From: Micromonospora andamanensis
Lineage (GTDB): Bacteria; Actinomycetota; Actinomycetes; Mycobacteriales; Micromonosporaceae
Assembly: GCF_016863495.1 (NCBI RefSeq)
Contig: NZ_BOOZ01000019.1
Coordinates: 45,937 to 109,936 of the forward strand
Length of the DNA stretch: 64,000 nt
Reading direction: 5' to 3'
The notes under the pieces were generated by a model that worked only from the letters and a program-made list of their open reading frames with translations, was not told where the DNA came from and made no database searches. A program made the translations under genes and the position numbers. This document shows positions 25,276 through 33,815 of this stretch, piece by piece (the first letter of the stretch is position 1; every line of letters starts with the position of its first letter).

Positions 25276-25533
25276 ATGGACTGGCGTCACCATGCTGTCT
25301 GCCGCGACGAGGACCCGGAGCTGTTCTTCCCGATCGGGACGTCCGGTCCGGCTCTCCTGCAGGTCGAGCAGGCCAAGGCCGTCTGCCGGCGCTGCTCCGT
25401 GACCGACCAGTGCCTGCAGTGGGCGCTGGAATCCGGTCAGGACGCTGGCGTCTGGGGCGGGATGAGCGAGGAGGAGCGGCGCGCCGTCAAGCGTCGCGGC
25501 GGCCTCCGGGTGCTGCGCGCTCACTCCGCCTGA
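25276..25533 (+). CDS. whiB1: WhiB-family iron-sulfur regulator WhiB1/WblE
   Basis: The 85-aa protein carries four cysteines for a [4Fe-4S] cluster (C9, C37, C40, C46), the GVWGG turn at 58-62 and a basic C-terminal helix (RRAVKRRGG). The N-terminus MDWRHHAVCRDEDPELFFP is nearly diagnostic of the WhiB1/WblE class. In mycobacteria this protein is essential, binds the primary sigma factor and reacts with nitric oxide. AGGAG precedes the start. A hairpin terminator follows directly. Confidence 0.95.
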   Translation: MDWRHHAVCRDEDPELFFPIGTSGPALLQVEQAKAVCRRCSVTDQCLQWALESGQDAGVWGGMSEEERRAVKRRGGLRVLRAHSA

Positions 25534-25556
25534 CCACCACACACGTACCAAGCGCG

Positions 25557-25588
25557 ACGCCCCGGCCGGGTTCAGCCCGCCGGGGCGT
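25557..25588 (+). terminator. Terminator hairpin after whiB1
   Basis: ACGCCCCGGC pairs with GCCGGGGCGT, and three further pairs follow after one bulged base, closing a 5-base loop. It begins 23 bases after the whiB1 stop and is followed by a short T/C stretch. Confidence 0.8.
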
Positions 25589-25678
25589 TCTGCTGCCCCC
25601 AGCTCCGGCCGGGCTCGCGTTCATGGTCCCCGTGGGTGCCCGCCTCGGTAGGGGTGCGGATGCCGGGTCGGCGGGGAG

Positions 25679-26485
25679 TCAGGTGCGGGCGGGCGTGGCG
25701 GTGGTGCGGCGGAGGATCAGGTCCACCAGGTCCGGCGCGTCGGTCAACGGGGACGCCACGGCGACCGCGCCGGCGTCCCGCGCCGATGCCGTCACCGCGT
25801 CGTGAAACAGCCCGGGGGCCAGGAAGTAGGCCGCCACGGCGACCCGCCGCGCGCCAGCCGCCCGGAGCCGGGTCACCGCCGCACCGGCGTCCGGTGGCGC
25901 CGCCGAGGCGTACGACACCCGGGTCGGAAGGTTCAGGGCCGCGCCCAACTCGGCGGCGACCCGCCCGACGGATCCGCGCGCCGCGGCGTCACGGGTCCCC
26001 GCGGCGGCCAGCACCAGGGCGTCGTACCGACCCGGCTGCGCCTCGCCCAGCCGCCGCCGCAACCCGGCCAGCAACGCCGGATCCACCTCACCCCGCACCG
26101 GCCCGAGCACGTCGGTGATCCGCACCTGGATCGGTGCGTCGCCCTGCTGGGCCGCCGCCACCGCCGCCGGAATGTCGACCCGACGGTGGTACGCGGCCGT
26201 CAGCAGCAGCGGCACCAGAACCGCCCGGGAGTACCCGGCGGCGGCCAGCCCGCGCAGCGCCTCGGTCGGGCCGGGCTCGGTGTGGTCGAGCCAGCTCGCC
26301 AGCACCGGCGTATCCGGGCGCGCGGCGGCGACCGCCCGGGCGAGAGCCCTGGTGGCCTCGGCCGCGCGCGGGTCGCGACTGCCGTGGGCGACAAGCAGCA
26401 GCGGGTCGCCGTCCGAGCAGGGCTCGTCGGGCCGGGCCCGATCGGCACCCGGCCCGACGCCACCGGTCAGACGTGCAGACCGCAC
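25679..26485 (-). CDS. Sirohydrochlorin chelatase-like protein (CbiX family)
   Basis: The 268-aa protein has two CbiX halves. The first contains LLLVAHGSRDPRA with the metal-binding His, and the second contains VAAYFLAPGLFHD. The family inserts iron or cobalt into sirohydrochlorin. It overlaps the cysH stop by 19 bases and lies in the sulfite reductase operon, so ferrochelation for siroheme is the likely job. The start at 26485 is the furthest upstream ATG in frame; a start within the next 25 residues is possible because the core begins near residue 29. Confidence 0.88.
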   Translation of the reverse strand: MRSARLTGGVGPGADRARPDEPCSDGDPLLLVAHGSRDPRAAEATRALARAVAAARPDTPVLASWLDHTEPGPTEALRGLAAAGYSRAVLVPLLLTAAYHRRVDIPAAVAAAQQGDAPIQVRITDVLGPVRGEVDPALLAGLRRRLGEAQPGRYDALVLAAAGTRDAAARGSVGRVAAELGAALNLPTRVSYASAAPPDAGAAVTRLRAAGARRVAVAAYFLAPGLFHDAVTASARDAGAVAVASPLTDAPDLVDLILRRTTATPART

Positions 26486-27231
26486 TCGGTCTTCTCGAAC
26501 ATCGCCCAGCGGCCGGCCCGTGGATCCTCACCGGCCCCGGTCCGTCGGGTGCACGGCCAGCAGCCGATCGAGCCGTAACCGCGCCGGAACAGCTCGTTGA
26601 CCGGCACGTTCCACCTGGCGATGTACGCGTCGACGTCCGCCTGCGTCCAGGCCGCGATCGGGTTGACCTTCACCCTGCCCCGCCGCGCGTCGAAGGTGAC
26701 CACAGGCGTGTTGGCGCGGGTCGGCGACTCGTCGCGGCGCAGGCCGGCGGCCCACGCGTCATAGCCGGCCAGCGCCCGCTCCAGCGGCTCCACCTTGCGC
26801 AACTGGCAGCATTCGTCAGGCGACCTGTTGAACAGCCGCGGTCCGTACTCGCCGTCCTGCTGACCCACTGTGAGTCGCGGCCGGATGGACCGGACGTTCA
26901 CCGGCAGCGTGCGGGCCACCTCGTCGCGGACGGCGAGGGTCTCCGGGAAGTGCAGCCCGGTGTCGAGAAAGACCACGTCCACCCCCGGCGCGACCCGGGA
27001 GACCAGGTGAGCGAGGACGGCGTCGGCCATCGAACTGGTCACGCAGAACCGGTCCCCGAAGGTTTCCGCCGCCCACCTGGCGATCTCCAGCGCGGGCGCA
27101 CCCTCCAGGTCCCGGCCGGCCCGCTCGGCAAGCGCCCGCAGCTCGTCCGGGTCGCGTCGGGAGGGATCCGCGGTGGCCGCGGCGGTGGTGCCGACCAGGC
27201 CGAGGCCGGCGGCGGAGACCAGGGCGCTCAC
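26467..27231 (-). CDS. cysH: Adenylyl-sulfate (APS/PAPS) reductase
   Basis: The 254-aa enzyme reduces activated sulfate to sulfite. It has a PP-loop-type fold with FCVTSSMADAVLAHL and VVFLDTGLHFPET. Two cysteine pairs, in CCQLRKVEPL and GCWPCTRRTGAGEDPR, fit the [4Fe-4S] APS-reductase type. The redox-active cysteine lies in the C-terminal TECGLHV. The GTG at 27231 overlaps the upstream zinc-ribbon gene stop. It belongs to the coupled chain sir, zinc ribbon, cysH, chelatase. The ATP sulfurylase genes (cysDN) are not in this window. Confidence 0.94.
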   Translation of the reverse strand: MSALVSAAGLGLVGTTAAATADPSRRDPDELRALAERAGRDLEGAPALEIARWAAETFGDRFCVTSSMADAVLAHLVSRVAPGVDVVFLDTGLHFPETLAVRDEVARTLPVNVRSIRPRLTVGQQDGEYGPRLFNRSPDECCQLRKVEPLERALAGYDAWAAGLRRDESPTRANTPVVTFDARRGRVKVNPIAAWTQADVDAYIARWNVPVNELFRRGYGSIGCWPCTRRTGAGEDPRAGRWAMFEKTECGLHV

Positions 27232-27389
27232 CGGGTCACCGCCCGGGAGAGCAGGCCGCTGAACCTGACCGTGAAGACCCGCGCGCAGGCGTGGCACTCC
27301 CACGCGCCGGGACCGGTCTCGCTCGGCCGCAGATCCTCCTCACCGCAGTACGGGCAGTACAGCGGCACGGAACGAGTCTCACCACTCAT
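27228..27389 (-). CDS. Small zinc-ribbon protein between sir and cysH
   Basis: The 53-aa protein has two CxxC pairs: C12/C15 in YCPYCGEEDL and C32/C35 in ECHACARVF. This is a classic zinc-ribbon layout. Both ends overlap neighbours by four bases (ATGA with sir, GTGA with cysH), so it is translationally locked into the operon. Similar small proteins sit at this place in other actinobacterial sulfur operons. A role in assembling or feeding electrons to sulfite reductase is possible but unproven. It was found by reading the sequence between the two enzymes. Confidence 0.88.
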   Translation of the reverse strand: MSGETRSVPLYCPYCGEEDLRPSETGPGAWECHACARVFTVRFSGLLSRAVTR

Positions 27390-29077
27390 CGCAGTTCCTC
27401 CTCGTCGACCCGAATCACCCAGTTGGCGAACGTCTCACCCTCGGTCCGGCCGGCCAGGTAGCGCACGGCCAGCCGCTCGACATACCCGGGTAGTTCCTCG
27501 GCTGTCGTCTTCAGGCCGCGCAGCTTGCGTCCGAAGCCAGCGGTACGCCCCTCGGCCATGCCGAGCCCGCCGCCGAGATGCACCTGGAAGCCCTCCACCT
27601 GGCGGCCGTCCGGCCCGGTCACCAGTTGCCCCTTCAGGCCGATGTCCGCGACCTGGGTACGGGCGCAGGCGTTGGGGCAGCCGTTGATGTGGATGGAGAT
27701 GTCCGCGTCGAAGTCACGCAGTCGCTGCTCCAGCCGGGCCACCAGTTCCTCGCCGCGCGCCTTGGTCTCGACGATGGCGAGCTTGCAGTACTCGATGCCG
27801 GTGCAGGCCATGGTGCCGCGTCGCCAGGCCGACGGCTGGGCCTCCAGGCCGATCCCGCGCAGTCCGGTGACCAACGACTCCGTCCGCTCCGGTGGCACGT
27901 CGAGCACCAGCAGCTTCTGGTACGGGGTGAGTCGCACCCGGTCGCTGCCGTGCGCCTCGACCACGTCCGCGAGCTGGGCGAGCTGGGTGCCGGAGACCCG
28001 ACCGACCACCGGAGCGGCACCCACGTAGTTGCGGCCGTCGCGCTGCCGGTGCACGCCGATGTGATCGATCGGCCGCTCCGGCAGCTCCGGGGCGGGACCG
28101 TCGAGCAGCGTCCGGCCGAGGTACTCCTTCTCCAGCACCTCCCGGAACTTCGCCACGCCCCAGTCGGCGACCAGGAACTTCAACCGGGCCCGGTGGCGCA
28201 GCCGGCGGTAGCCGTAGTCACGGAAGATGCCCACCACGCCGGCCCAGACGTCGGGTACCTCGGACAACGGCACCCAGGCGCCGAGCCGCTGGGCCAGCAT
28301 CGGGTTCGTGGACAGGCCCCCACCGACCCACAGGTCGAAGCCCGGGCCGTGCTCCGGGTGATCGACACCGAGGAAGGCGATGTCGTTCGCCTCGTACGGG
28401 GTGTCCACCAGCCAGGAGATCGACGACTTGAACTTGCGCGGCAGGTTGGAGAACTGCTTGTCGCCGACGTACCGGCTGACGATCTCGTCGATGGCGGGTG
28501 TGGGGTCGATCTGCTCGGCCTCGGCCACTCCGGCCACCGGGCTGCCCAGCACGATCCGGGGGCAGTCACCGCACGCCTCGGTGGTCTGCAACCCGACCGA
28601 CTCCAACCGCCGCCAGATCTCCGGCATGTCCTCGACCCGGATCCAGTGGTACTGGATGTTCTGCCGGTCGGTGATGTCCGCGGTGTCCCGGGCGAACTCC
28701 CGCGAGATCTCGGCGATCGTCCGCAGCTGCCTCAGGTCGAGCTGGCCTCCGTCGACGCGGACCCGCAGCATGAAGAACTCGTCTTCCAGCTCCTGCGGCT
28801 CCAGCACGGCGGTACGCCCGCCGTCGATGCCCGCCTTCCGCTGGGTGTACAGGCCCCACCAGCGGAACCGGCCGCGCAGGTCCTGCGGGTCGATGGAGGC
28901 GAAACCACGGTGGGCGTAGATGTTCTCGATACGGGCCCGGACGTTCAGCGGATCGTCGTCCTTCTTGATCCGCTCGTTGGGGTTGAGGGGCTCCCGGTGC
29001 CCGAGCGCCCACTGGCCCTCGCCGCGGGGGCGCCGAGGCGCTCGCGGCGGGCGGGCCGGAATCTCGCTGACTGCCAT
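27386..29077 (-). CDS. sir: Ferredoxin-dependent assimilatory sulfite reductase
   Basis: The 563-aa enzyme reduces sulfite to sulfide with six electrons from ferredoxin. It shows the double repeat of nitrite/sulfite reductases: RQNIQYHWIRVEDMP in the first half and RLTPYQKLLVLDV in the second. The siroheme/[4Fe-4S] ligands are in ACTGIEYCK and GCPNACA. TEACGDCPR carries the cysteine that forms a Tyr-Cys link in mycobacterial SirA. The ATG follows GGAGGACGCC. It is the first enzyme gene of the operon, 137 bases after the leader peptide stop. Nitrite reductase is the less likely alternative. Confidence 0.93.
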   Translation of the reverse strand: MAVSEIPARPPRAPRRPRGEGQWALGHREPLNPNERIKKDDDPLNVRARIENIYAHRGFASIDPQDLRGRFRWWGLYTQRKAGIDGGRTAVLEPQELEDEFFMLRVRVDGGQLDLRQLRTIAEISREFARDTADITDRQNIQYHWIRVEDMPEIWRRLESVGLQTTEACGDCPRIVLGSPVAGVAEAEQIDPTPAIDEIVSRYVGDKQFSNLPRKFKSSISWLVDTPYEANDIAFLGVDHPEHGPGFDLWVGGGLSTNPMLAQRLGAWVPLSEVPDVWAGVVGIFRDYGYRRLRHRARLKFLVADWGVAKFREVLEKEYLGRTLLDGPAPELPERPIDHIGVHRQRDGRNYVGAAPVVGRVSGTQLAQLADVVEAHGSDRVRLTPYQKLLVLDVPPERTESLVTGLRGIGLEAQPSAWRRGTMACTGIEYCKLAIVETKARGEELVARLEQRLRDFDADISIHINGCPNACARTQVADIGLKGQLVTGPDGRQVEGFQVHLGGGLGMAEGRTAGFGRKLRGLKTTAEELPGYVERLAVRYLAGRTEGETFANWVIRVDEEELR

Positions 29078-29214
29078 CGCGGCGTCCTCCGTTGTCTGCT
29101 GCGCCTCGGTGGGGCTGAGCGGGCGCGACGACCGGTTCCCGGAGGGACCGTGGACAGCGATGTCTCTGCACGGCCGGCGCGCTGCGTGCCCGAGGCAGGG
29201 ATGGTCGGGCGTCG

Positions 29215-29310
29215 TCAGTGAGCCGGACAGATGGCGCTGCGCACGCGGCCGTAATCAACGTGGCGACGAGCCACGAAGCGGCGCACGACAGCGGCAGTCA
29301 TGGACGTCAT
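29215..29310 (-). CDS. Leader peptide (RRHVD type) before sulfite reductase operon
   Basis: A 31-codon frame (or 28 codons from a second ATG at 29301) encodes a product with VARRHVDYGRVRSAICPAH at its end. The RRHVDxxRxxSAxC core matches what is annotated as putative leader peptide in streptomycetes and relatives, upstream of sulfur genes. The single Cys lies four codons before the stop. It ends 137 bases before the sir start, in the same direction. It probably controls the operon by translation-linked attenuation sensing cysteine or a related signal. Confidence 0.8.
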   Translation of the reverse strand: MTSMTAAVVRRFVARRHVDYGRVRSAICPAH

Positions 29311-29415
29311 GCTGCCACACCTCGGGCGGGGCAGCCAATGACCACGTGCCTGATCCCACATCACGGGCGGTCGCTGCCGGCTCCTCCGAGCGTCACCGTG
29401 TGGCAGGCTCGCGAC

Positions 29416-30954
29416 GTGGGGGATTTGTCCGATAGGTCTATTCCGGTCGTTGGTGACGGCGTCCGGCTCAGCGGCAGACGGCTTCGCTCGGTGCCGGTGT
29501 GGCTGGTGCCGGCGACCGGAACCCTGCTGGCGACGCTTGTCGGCCTGGACACCGCCCAGCCATGGCGCGACGAGCTGGCCACCTGGAGTGCCGCCACCCG
29601 AGGGTTTGCCGGCCTGATCCGGCTGGCCGGCACCATCGACGCCGCCGCCGGCCCCTACTACCTGCTCATGCACGCCTGGCTGAGCGCGGCCGGCGACTCG
29701 GTGACGGCCCTGCGCCTGCCCTCCGCCCTGGCCATGGCCGCCGCCGCCGGCCTGACCGCGGTCCTGGGGCAACGGCTCTGGGACACCCGCGTCGGCACCT
29801 TCGCCGGCCTGCTGTTCGCGGTGCTTCCCGGCACCTCCCGCTACGGGCAGGAAGCCCGACCGTACGCCCTGGCCAGCGCCCTCGCCGTGCTGAGCACGCT
29901 GCTGCTCGTCGACGCGCTGCGGCGGCCCGCTCGGCGTCGCTGGCTCGGCTACGCCGCGGCGACCACCGCTCTCGGGCTCACCCACCTGGTGGCCCTCACC
30001 CTGCTCGCCTCCCACGCGGTCGCCGTGCTGACCGCGACCAGGGCGGTCCGGGCCGGCGGCCGGGGTGACGGGTCGGGCGACGGTGGGCAACGCCAGCCGC
30101 CACCACCGGGCCGGGTGCTCCGCTTGTGGTTCGCCGCCCTGGTGCCGGTGACCGCGGCGGTGGTGCCGCTGGCCCTGATCGCCCGAGGCCAGCGGGCCCG
30201 GCAGCTCGACTGGGTGGACGCCGCCCGACCCGGAGACCTGGCCGCGCTGGCCGGCGGGGTGGCGCAGAGCACCGTGGTCGGCGGGGTACTGCTCGGACTT
30301 GCCGCGCTCGGCGCGGCCCAGGCCGGCCGCCGAGGGCTGCTGCCGGTGAGCTGCGTCCTGGCACCGGTGCTGCTGCTCTTCCTCGCCGGGCTGGTCGTCC
30401 CCCTCTGGGTACCCCGCTATCTGGTCTTCGTGGTGCCCTTCGGCTGCCTGCTGGCCGGCGCGGCGCTCGCCTCCGCCCGGCTGCCCGCCGCGCTCGCGGT
30501 GGTGGCCCTGACCGGCCTGCTCGGCCTGCCCGACCAGGCTGCGCTGCGCCGTACCCACGAGTGGCCACGCAGCGCGACTGTGGACTACCGGGCGGTGGCC
30601 GAGATCGTCGCGAGCGATCGGCAGCCCGGTGACGCGGTGGTCTACTCACCCCGGGGCAGCTGGCTCTTTCTCGACCTCGGCCTGCGCTATCACCTCGGCG
30701 GCCGGACCCCGCAGGACACGCTGCTGGTCGAGGGGCAGGAAGGTCGGGGTGACCTGTGGGCCGCCGAGTGCGACCGGCCGGCGGAGTGCCTGGCCGGGGT
30801 CGACCGGGTCTGGCTGGTGCTGGCCGGACGACGATCCGATCCGCTGGCCGCCGTGCCCGGCGCCAAGGGCGACGCGCTCCGCGACCGCTTCGCGGTGGCC
30901 CGGGTGTGGCCACGCCCCGGCATCACGCTCGCCCTGCTGACCCGACTCGGCTGA
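29416..30954 (+). CDS. GT-C-fold membrane glycosyltransferase (GT39/ArnT-like)
   Basis: This protein of about 512 aa is a polytopic transferase using a lipid-linked sugar. The first outer loop has the acidic pair in PWRDELATWSAATRG, followed by GPYYLLMHAW and RYGQEARPYAL, which are common to mannosyltransferase-like GT-C enzymes. About nine to ten helices are followed by a C-terminal soluble domain. Several in-frame starts exist. ATG at 29338 would leave only 27 bases to the divergent leader gene, so GTG at 29416 after GGCAGG is preferred. Acceptor and sugar are unknown. Confidence 0.8.
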   Translation: MGDLSDRSIPVVGDGVRLSGRRLRSVPVWLVPATGTLLATLVGLDTAQPWRDELATWSAATRGFAGLIRLAGTIDAAAGPYYLLMHAWLSAAGDSVTALRLPSALAMAAAAGLTAVLGQRLWDTRVGTFAGLLFAVLPGTSRYGQEARPYALASALAVLSTLLLVDALRRPARRRWLGYAAATTALGLTHLVALTLLASHAVAVLTATRAVRAGGRGDGSGDGGQRQPPPPGRVLRLWFAALVPVTAAVVPLALIARGQRARQLDWVDAARPGDLAALAGGVAQSTVVGGVLLGLAALGAAQAGRRGLLPVSCVLAPVLLLFLAGLVVPLWVPRYLVFVVPFGCLLAGAALASARLPAALAVVALTGLLGLPDQAALRRTHEWPRSATVDYRAVAEIVASDRQPGDAVVYSPRGSWLFLDLGLRYHLGGRTPQDTLLVEGQEGRGDLWAAECDRPAECLAGVDRVWLVLAGRRSDPLAAVPGAKGDALRDRFAVARVWPRPGITLALLTRLG

Positions 30955-30972
30955 CCCGCAGTCCGCGCGGCC

Positions 30973-31016
30973 TGACCGACGAGCGCCGGTCGCGGCCGGG
31001 CCGGACGCGTCGGTCA
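30973..31016. terminator. Inverted repeat between convergent genes that includes a stop codon
   Basis: TGACCGACG (30973-30981) pairs with CGTCGGTCA (31008-31016). The right arm ends with the stop codon of the sensor kinase gene. The loop itself is GC-rich and can fold further. It is probably a terminator for both strands. Confidence 0.6.
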
Positions 31017-32564
31017 ACCGCCGCTGCGGCCCTCGGGGGCGCTGCGCGCCAGCGGGAGAGCCAGGAACGCCTCGGTGCCACCGTCGGCGCCGGGACGCAA
31101 CTCGATGGTGCCGCGCAGCTCTCCGGTGACCAACGCCCGGACGATCTGCAAGCCGAGCTTGGCGCCGCCCTCGGCGTCGAAGCCGGCCGGCAGACCCCGG
31201 CCGTTGTCCGTGACGGTGACGTTCAGCATCTTGCGGAGCCGGTGAGCCGAGACCACCACCTCGGGCTTCGCTGGCCCCTCGATCACCGGCGGGTCGTCGT
31301 CACCGGCCGGTGGGAAACCGTGTTCGACGGCGTTGAGCAGCAGCTCGTTGAGGACCATCACCAGCGAGGTGGCGATCTCGGCCGGCAGCACGCCGAAGGT
31401 GCCGGTACGGCGCATCGCGACGCTCACCTCGGTCGCCGCCACCTCGGTCGCCGCGTTTGCCACCCGGTCGACGATCCCGTCGAACTCCACAGCCTCGTCG
31501 CTGGACATGGCGAGCGTCTCGTGCACAAGCGCGATCGACGCCACCCGGCGTACGGACTCCTCCAGGGCGACCCGCGCCTCGGGCATGGACACCCGACGGG
31601 CCTGTAGGCGCAGCAGCGCGGCCACCGTCTGGAGGTTGTTCTTCACCCGGTGGTGGATCTCCCGGATGGTGGCGTCCTTGGTGATCAGGGCGCGGTCGCG
31701 CCGGCGTACCTCGGTGATGTCGCGGACCAGCACCAGCGCGCCGATCGGCACCCCGGCGGGCATCAGCGGCAGGGCACGGGTGAGCATTGTCGCCCCGCGC
31801 GCGTCGATCTCCCGCCGGGGTGGCGCCTCGCCGCGCAGCGCGGCGAGGATGCCGTTCGCGGCGTCGGTGCCCTCCAGGGGATCGCCGGCCAGCCGCCGGT
31901 GCAGCGCCGCGAGATCCTCGCCGACCAGGAGCGAGGCGTGCCCCAGACGGCGGTACGCCGACTGCGCGTTGGGGCTGGCGTAGGTGACCTTGCCACCCGC
32001 GTCCAGCCGTACCAGCCCGTCACCGACCCGCGGCGCCGACGTGGTCTCGCCCGGGTGCCGGGGCGGTGGGAACGTGCCGTCGGCGATCATCTGTGCCAGG
32101 TCGTCGGCGGTGGTCAGGTAGTTCAACTCCAGCTGGCTGGGCGTACGCGCGGTGGACAGGTTGGTGTCCCGGCCCACCACGGCGATCACCTCGCCGGATT
32201 CGCCGTCGGCCGTGCGCAGCCGGACCGGGATCGCCTCGTGTCGGGCGGGCACGTCGCCGTACCAGACCGGGTCACCCTCCCGCCAGATGCGTCCCTGCCG
32301 GTAGGCGACCTCCAGGTGCGCCACCTCCGGGCCGCCGACGATCCGCCCCACCTGGTCGTCCTGGTAGGCGGTGGGCGCGGTGGTCGGGCGGACCTGGGCC
32401 ACGCAGAGGAAGCTGCCCTCACCGTCCACCGGAACCCAGAGCAGCAGGTCGGCGAAGGAGAGGTCGGACAGCAACTGCCAGTCACCGGCGATGCGGTGCA
32501 GGTGGTCGATGTCGACCCGACGCAGGCGGGTGTGCTCCTCGGCGAGATCGCGCAGCGTTGACAC
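31014..32564 (-). CDS. pdtaS: Sensor histidine kinase, PdtaS-like (HisKA_2/HWE type)
   Basis: The 516-aa soluble kinase has an N-terminal GAF-like domain (1-150), a PAS domain (about 185-290), and a HisKA_2 helix whose phospho-acceptor His lies in EIHHRVKNNLQTVAALLRLQ. The ATPase domain has the N-box LNELLLNAVEHGF and DNGRGLPAGF. This is the layout of mycobacterial PdtaS, which works with the RNA-binding regulator PdtaR. In M. tuberculosis pdtaS is next to whiB1; here the sulfur operon separates them. The GTG start is at 32564. The PdtaR partner is not in the window. Confidence 0.9.
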   Translation of the reverse strand: MSTLRDLAEEHTRLRRVDIDHLHRIAGDWQLLSDLSFADLLLWVPVDGEGSFLCVAQVRPTTAPTAYQDDQVGRIVGGPEVAHLEVAYRQGRIWREGDPVWYGDVPARHEAIPVRLRTADGESGEVIAVVGRDTNLSTARTPSQLELNYLTTADDLAQMIADGTFPPPRHPGETTSAPRVGDGLVRLDAGGKVTYASPNAQSAYRRLGHASLLVGEDLAALHRRLAGDPLEGTDAANGILAALRGEAPPRREIDARGATMLTRALPLMPAGVPIGALVLVRDITEVRRRDRALITKDATIREIHHRVKNNLQTVAALLRLQARRVSMPEARVALEESVRRVASIALVHETLAMSSDEAVEFDGIVDRVANAATEVAATEVSVAMRRTGTFGVLPAEIATSLVMVLNELLLNAVEHGFPPAGDDDPPVIEGPAKPEVVVSAHRLRKMLNVTVTDNGRGLPAGFDAEGGAKLGLQIVRALVTGELRGTIELRPGADGGTEAFLALPLARSAPEGRSGG

Positions 32565-32589
32565 GCCGACCAGGGTGCCACGCCGACCG

Positions 32590-33642
32590 TCACATCGTCG
32601 CGGTGACCTTCTTCAACCCACGCGGCGCGTCCGGATCCTCGCCGCGGGTCAGCGCGAGCGCCAGCGCCAGCCGCTGCAACGGCAGGATGTCCAGCAGCGG
32701 GGCGTACCGCTCGTCGACCTCGGGCACAGCGAGGCGGGTGGCTCCGTCGACCTCGGCGGAGCCGACCACCACCACGTCGGCGCGGCGCTCACCGAGCCGG
32801 GGCAGGACTTCGCCCATCGACCGCCCGCCCGGCCCCGAGCCGACCACCGCCAGCACCGGTACGTCCGGATCGGTCATCGCCAGCGGGCCGTGCAGCAGGT
32901 CGGCGCCGGAGAACGCCAGCGCCGGCAGGTACGATGTCTCCATCAGCTTCAGCGCCGCCTCCCGGGCGGTCGGGTACGCGTATCCCCGGCCGGTGGTGAC
33001 GATCTGGGCGGCGAAGCGGTAACGCGGCGCGAGCTGGGCCGGAACCGGGTCGTTGAGGGTGCGCGCGGCCAGCTCGGGCAGGTCGGCCAGGGCCCGGCGC
33101 TCCTCGGCGGGCAGCACGCCGTCGCCGGCCCGGATCCCCTCCACGAGCATCAGCAGGGCGAGCAGCTCGGCCGTGTAGGTCTTGGTGGCGGCCACCGCCC
33201 GCTCGTGCCCGGCGGCGATGTCGACGGCGAGTTCCGCGGTCGTGGCCAGCGGGGAGTCCGGGGCGTTGGTGACGGCGAGGGTGAGCGCACCGGAGTCGCG
33301 GGCGGCCCGGAGCACCTCCGTCAGGTCGGGGGATCCGCCGCTCTGGCTGACCCCGACGACCAGGGCGTCGGAGAGGTCCGGCCGGGCACCGAAGAGGGTG
33401 ACAGCGCTCGGCGAGGCCAGGCCGGCCGGCAGGCCGAGACGGATCTCGCTGAGGTACGCGCCGTAGAGCGCGGCATGGTCCGAGGTTCCCCGCGCGGTGA
33501 AGACCACGTGTCGGGGGCGGCGCTCGGCGACGATTCCGGCCACCCGGGCGATATCCGCGGCGTGCTCGGTGGAGAGCAGCAGGTCGTAACCGGCCGGCTG
33601 CTCGTCGATGTCGGCGGCCATGCCGCTGCCTGGGCGCGTCAC
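32590..33642 (-). CDS. SIS-domain sugar isomerase/deaminase (GlmS C-terminal-like)
   Basis: The 350-aa protein has two SIS domains like the isomerase half of GlmS, without the glutaminase. Visible features are VFTARGTSDHAALYGAYL, GVSQSGGSPDLTEVLR and ATKTYTAELLALL in the first domain. The second domain has TGRGYAYPTAREAALKLMET. Relatives are AgaS/NagB-II-type deaminases. The sugar is probably an aminohexose phosphate. GTG at 33642 follows GGGGAGGAG. It ends 25 bases before the PdtaS-like kinase start and may be transcribed with it. Confidence 0.88.
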   Translation of the reverse strand: MTRPGSGMAADIDEQPAGYDLLLSTEHAADIARVAGIVAERRPRHVVFTARGTSDHAALYGAYLSEIRLGLPAGLASPSAVTLFGARPDLSDALVVGVSQSGGSPDLTEVLRAARDSGALTLAVTNAPDSPLATTAELAVDIAAGHERAVAATKTYTAELLALLMLVEGIRAGDGVLPAEERRALADLPELAARTLNDPVPAQLAPRYRFAAQIVTTGRGYAYPTAREAALKLMETSYLPALAFSGADLLHGPLAMTDPDVPVLAVVGSGPGGRSMGEVLPRLGERRADVVVVGSAEVDGATRLAVPEVDERYAPLLDILPLQRLALALALTRGEDPDAPRGLKKVTATM

Positions 33643-33678
33643 GAAAACTCCTCCCCTGCGCGATATCCGCGCGAACGA

Positions 33679-33712
33679 TGCTCAGTCTTGCACCTTTGGA
33701 CCATTCTGAGCA
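33679..33712. other. Inverted repeat in the SIS/TPR divergent region
   Basis: TGCTCAG (33679-33685) pairs with CTGAGCA (33706-33712) around a 20-base loop containing CTTGCACCTTTGG, the same words as in the repeat at 18447. AATAAAA follows. It may be an operator or a worn copy of the repeat family. Confidence 0.45.
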
Positions 33713-33815
33713 ATAAAACGAGCAGCATCGCGCAGTGGATCACCAAAACTGGGCCTCGTCACCTACGCTGACCCGACCTCACCGCGCAACCGGTACCGAC
33801 GAGCGAGAGGACCAC

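Noticed and set aside
33157..33712. TTGCAC with AATAAA at 33688-33717 as a promoter of the TPR gene
   Set aside because: The -10 match is weak and the distance to the start is about 100 bases; the inverted repeat explains the sequence as well.
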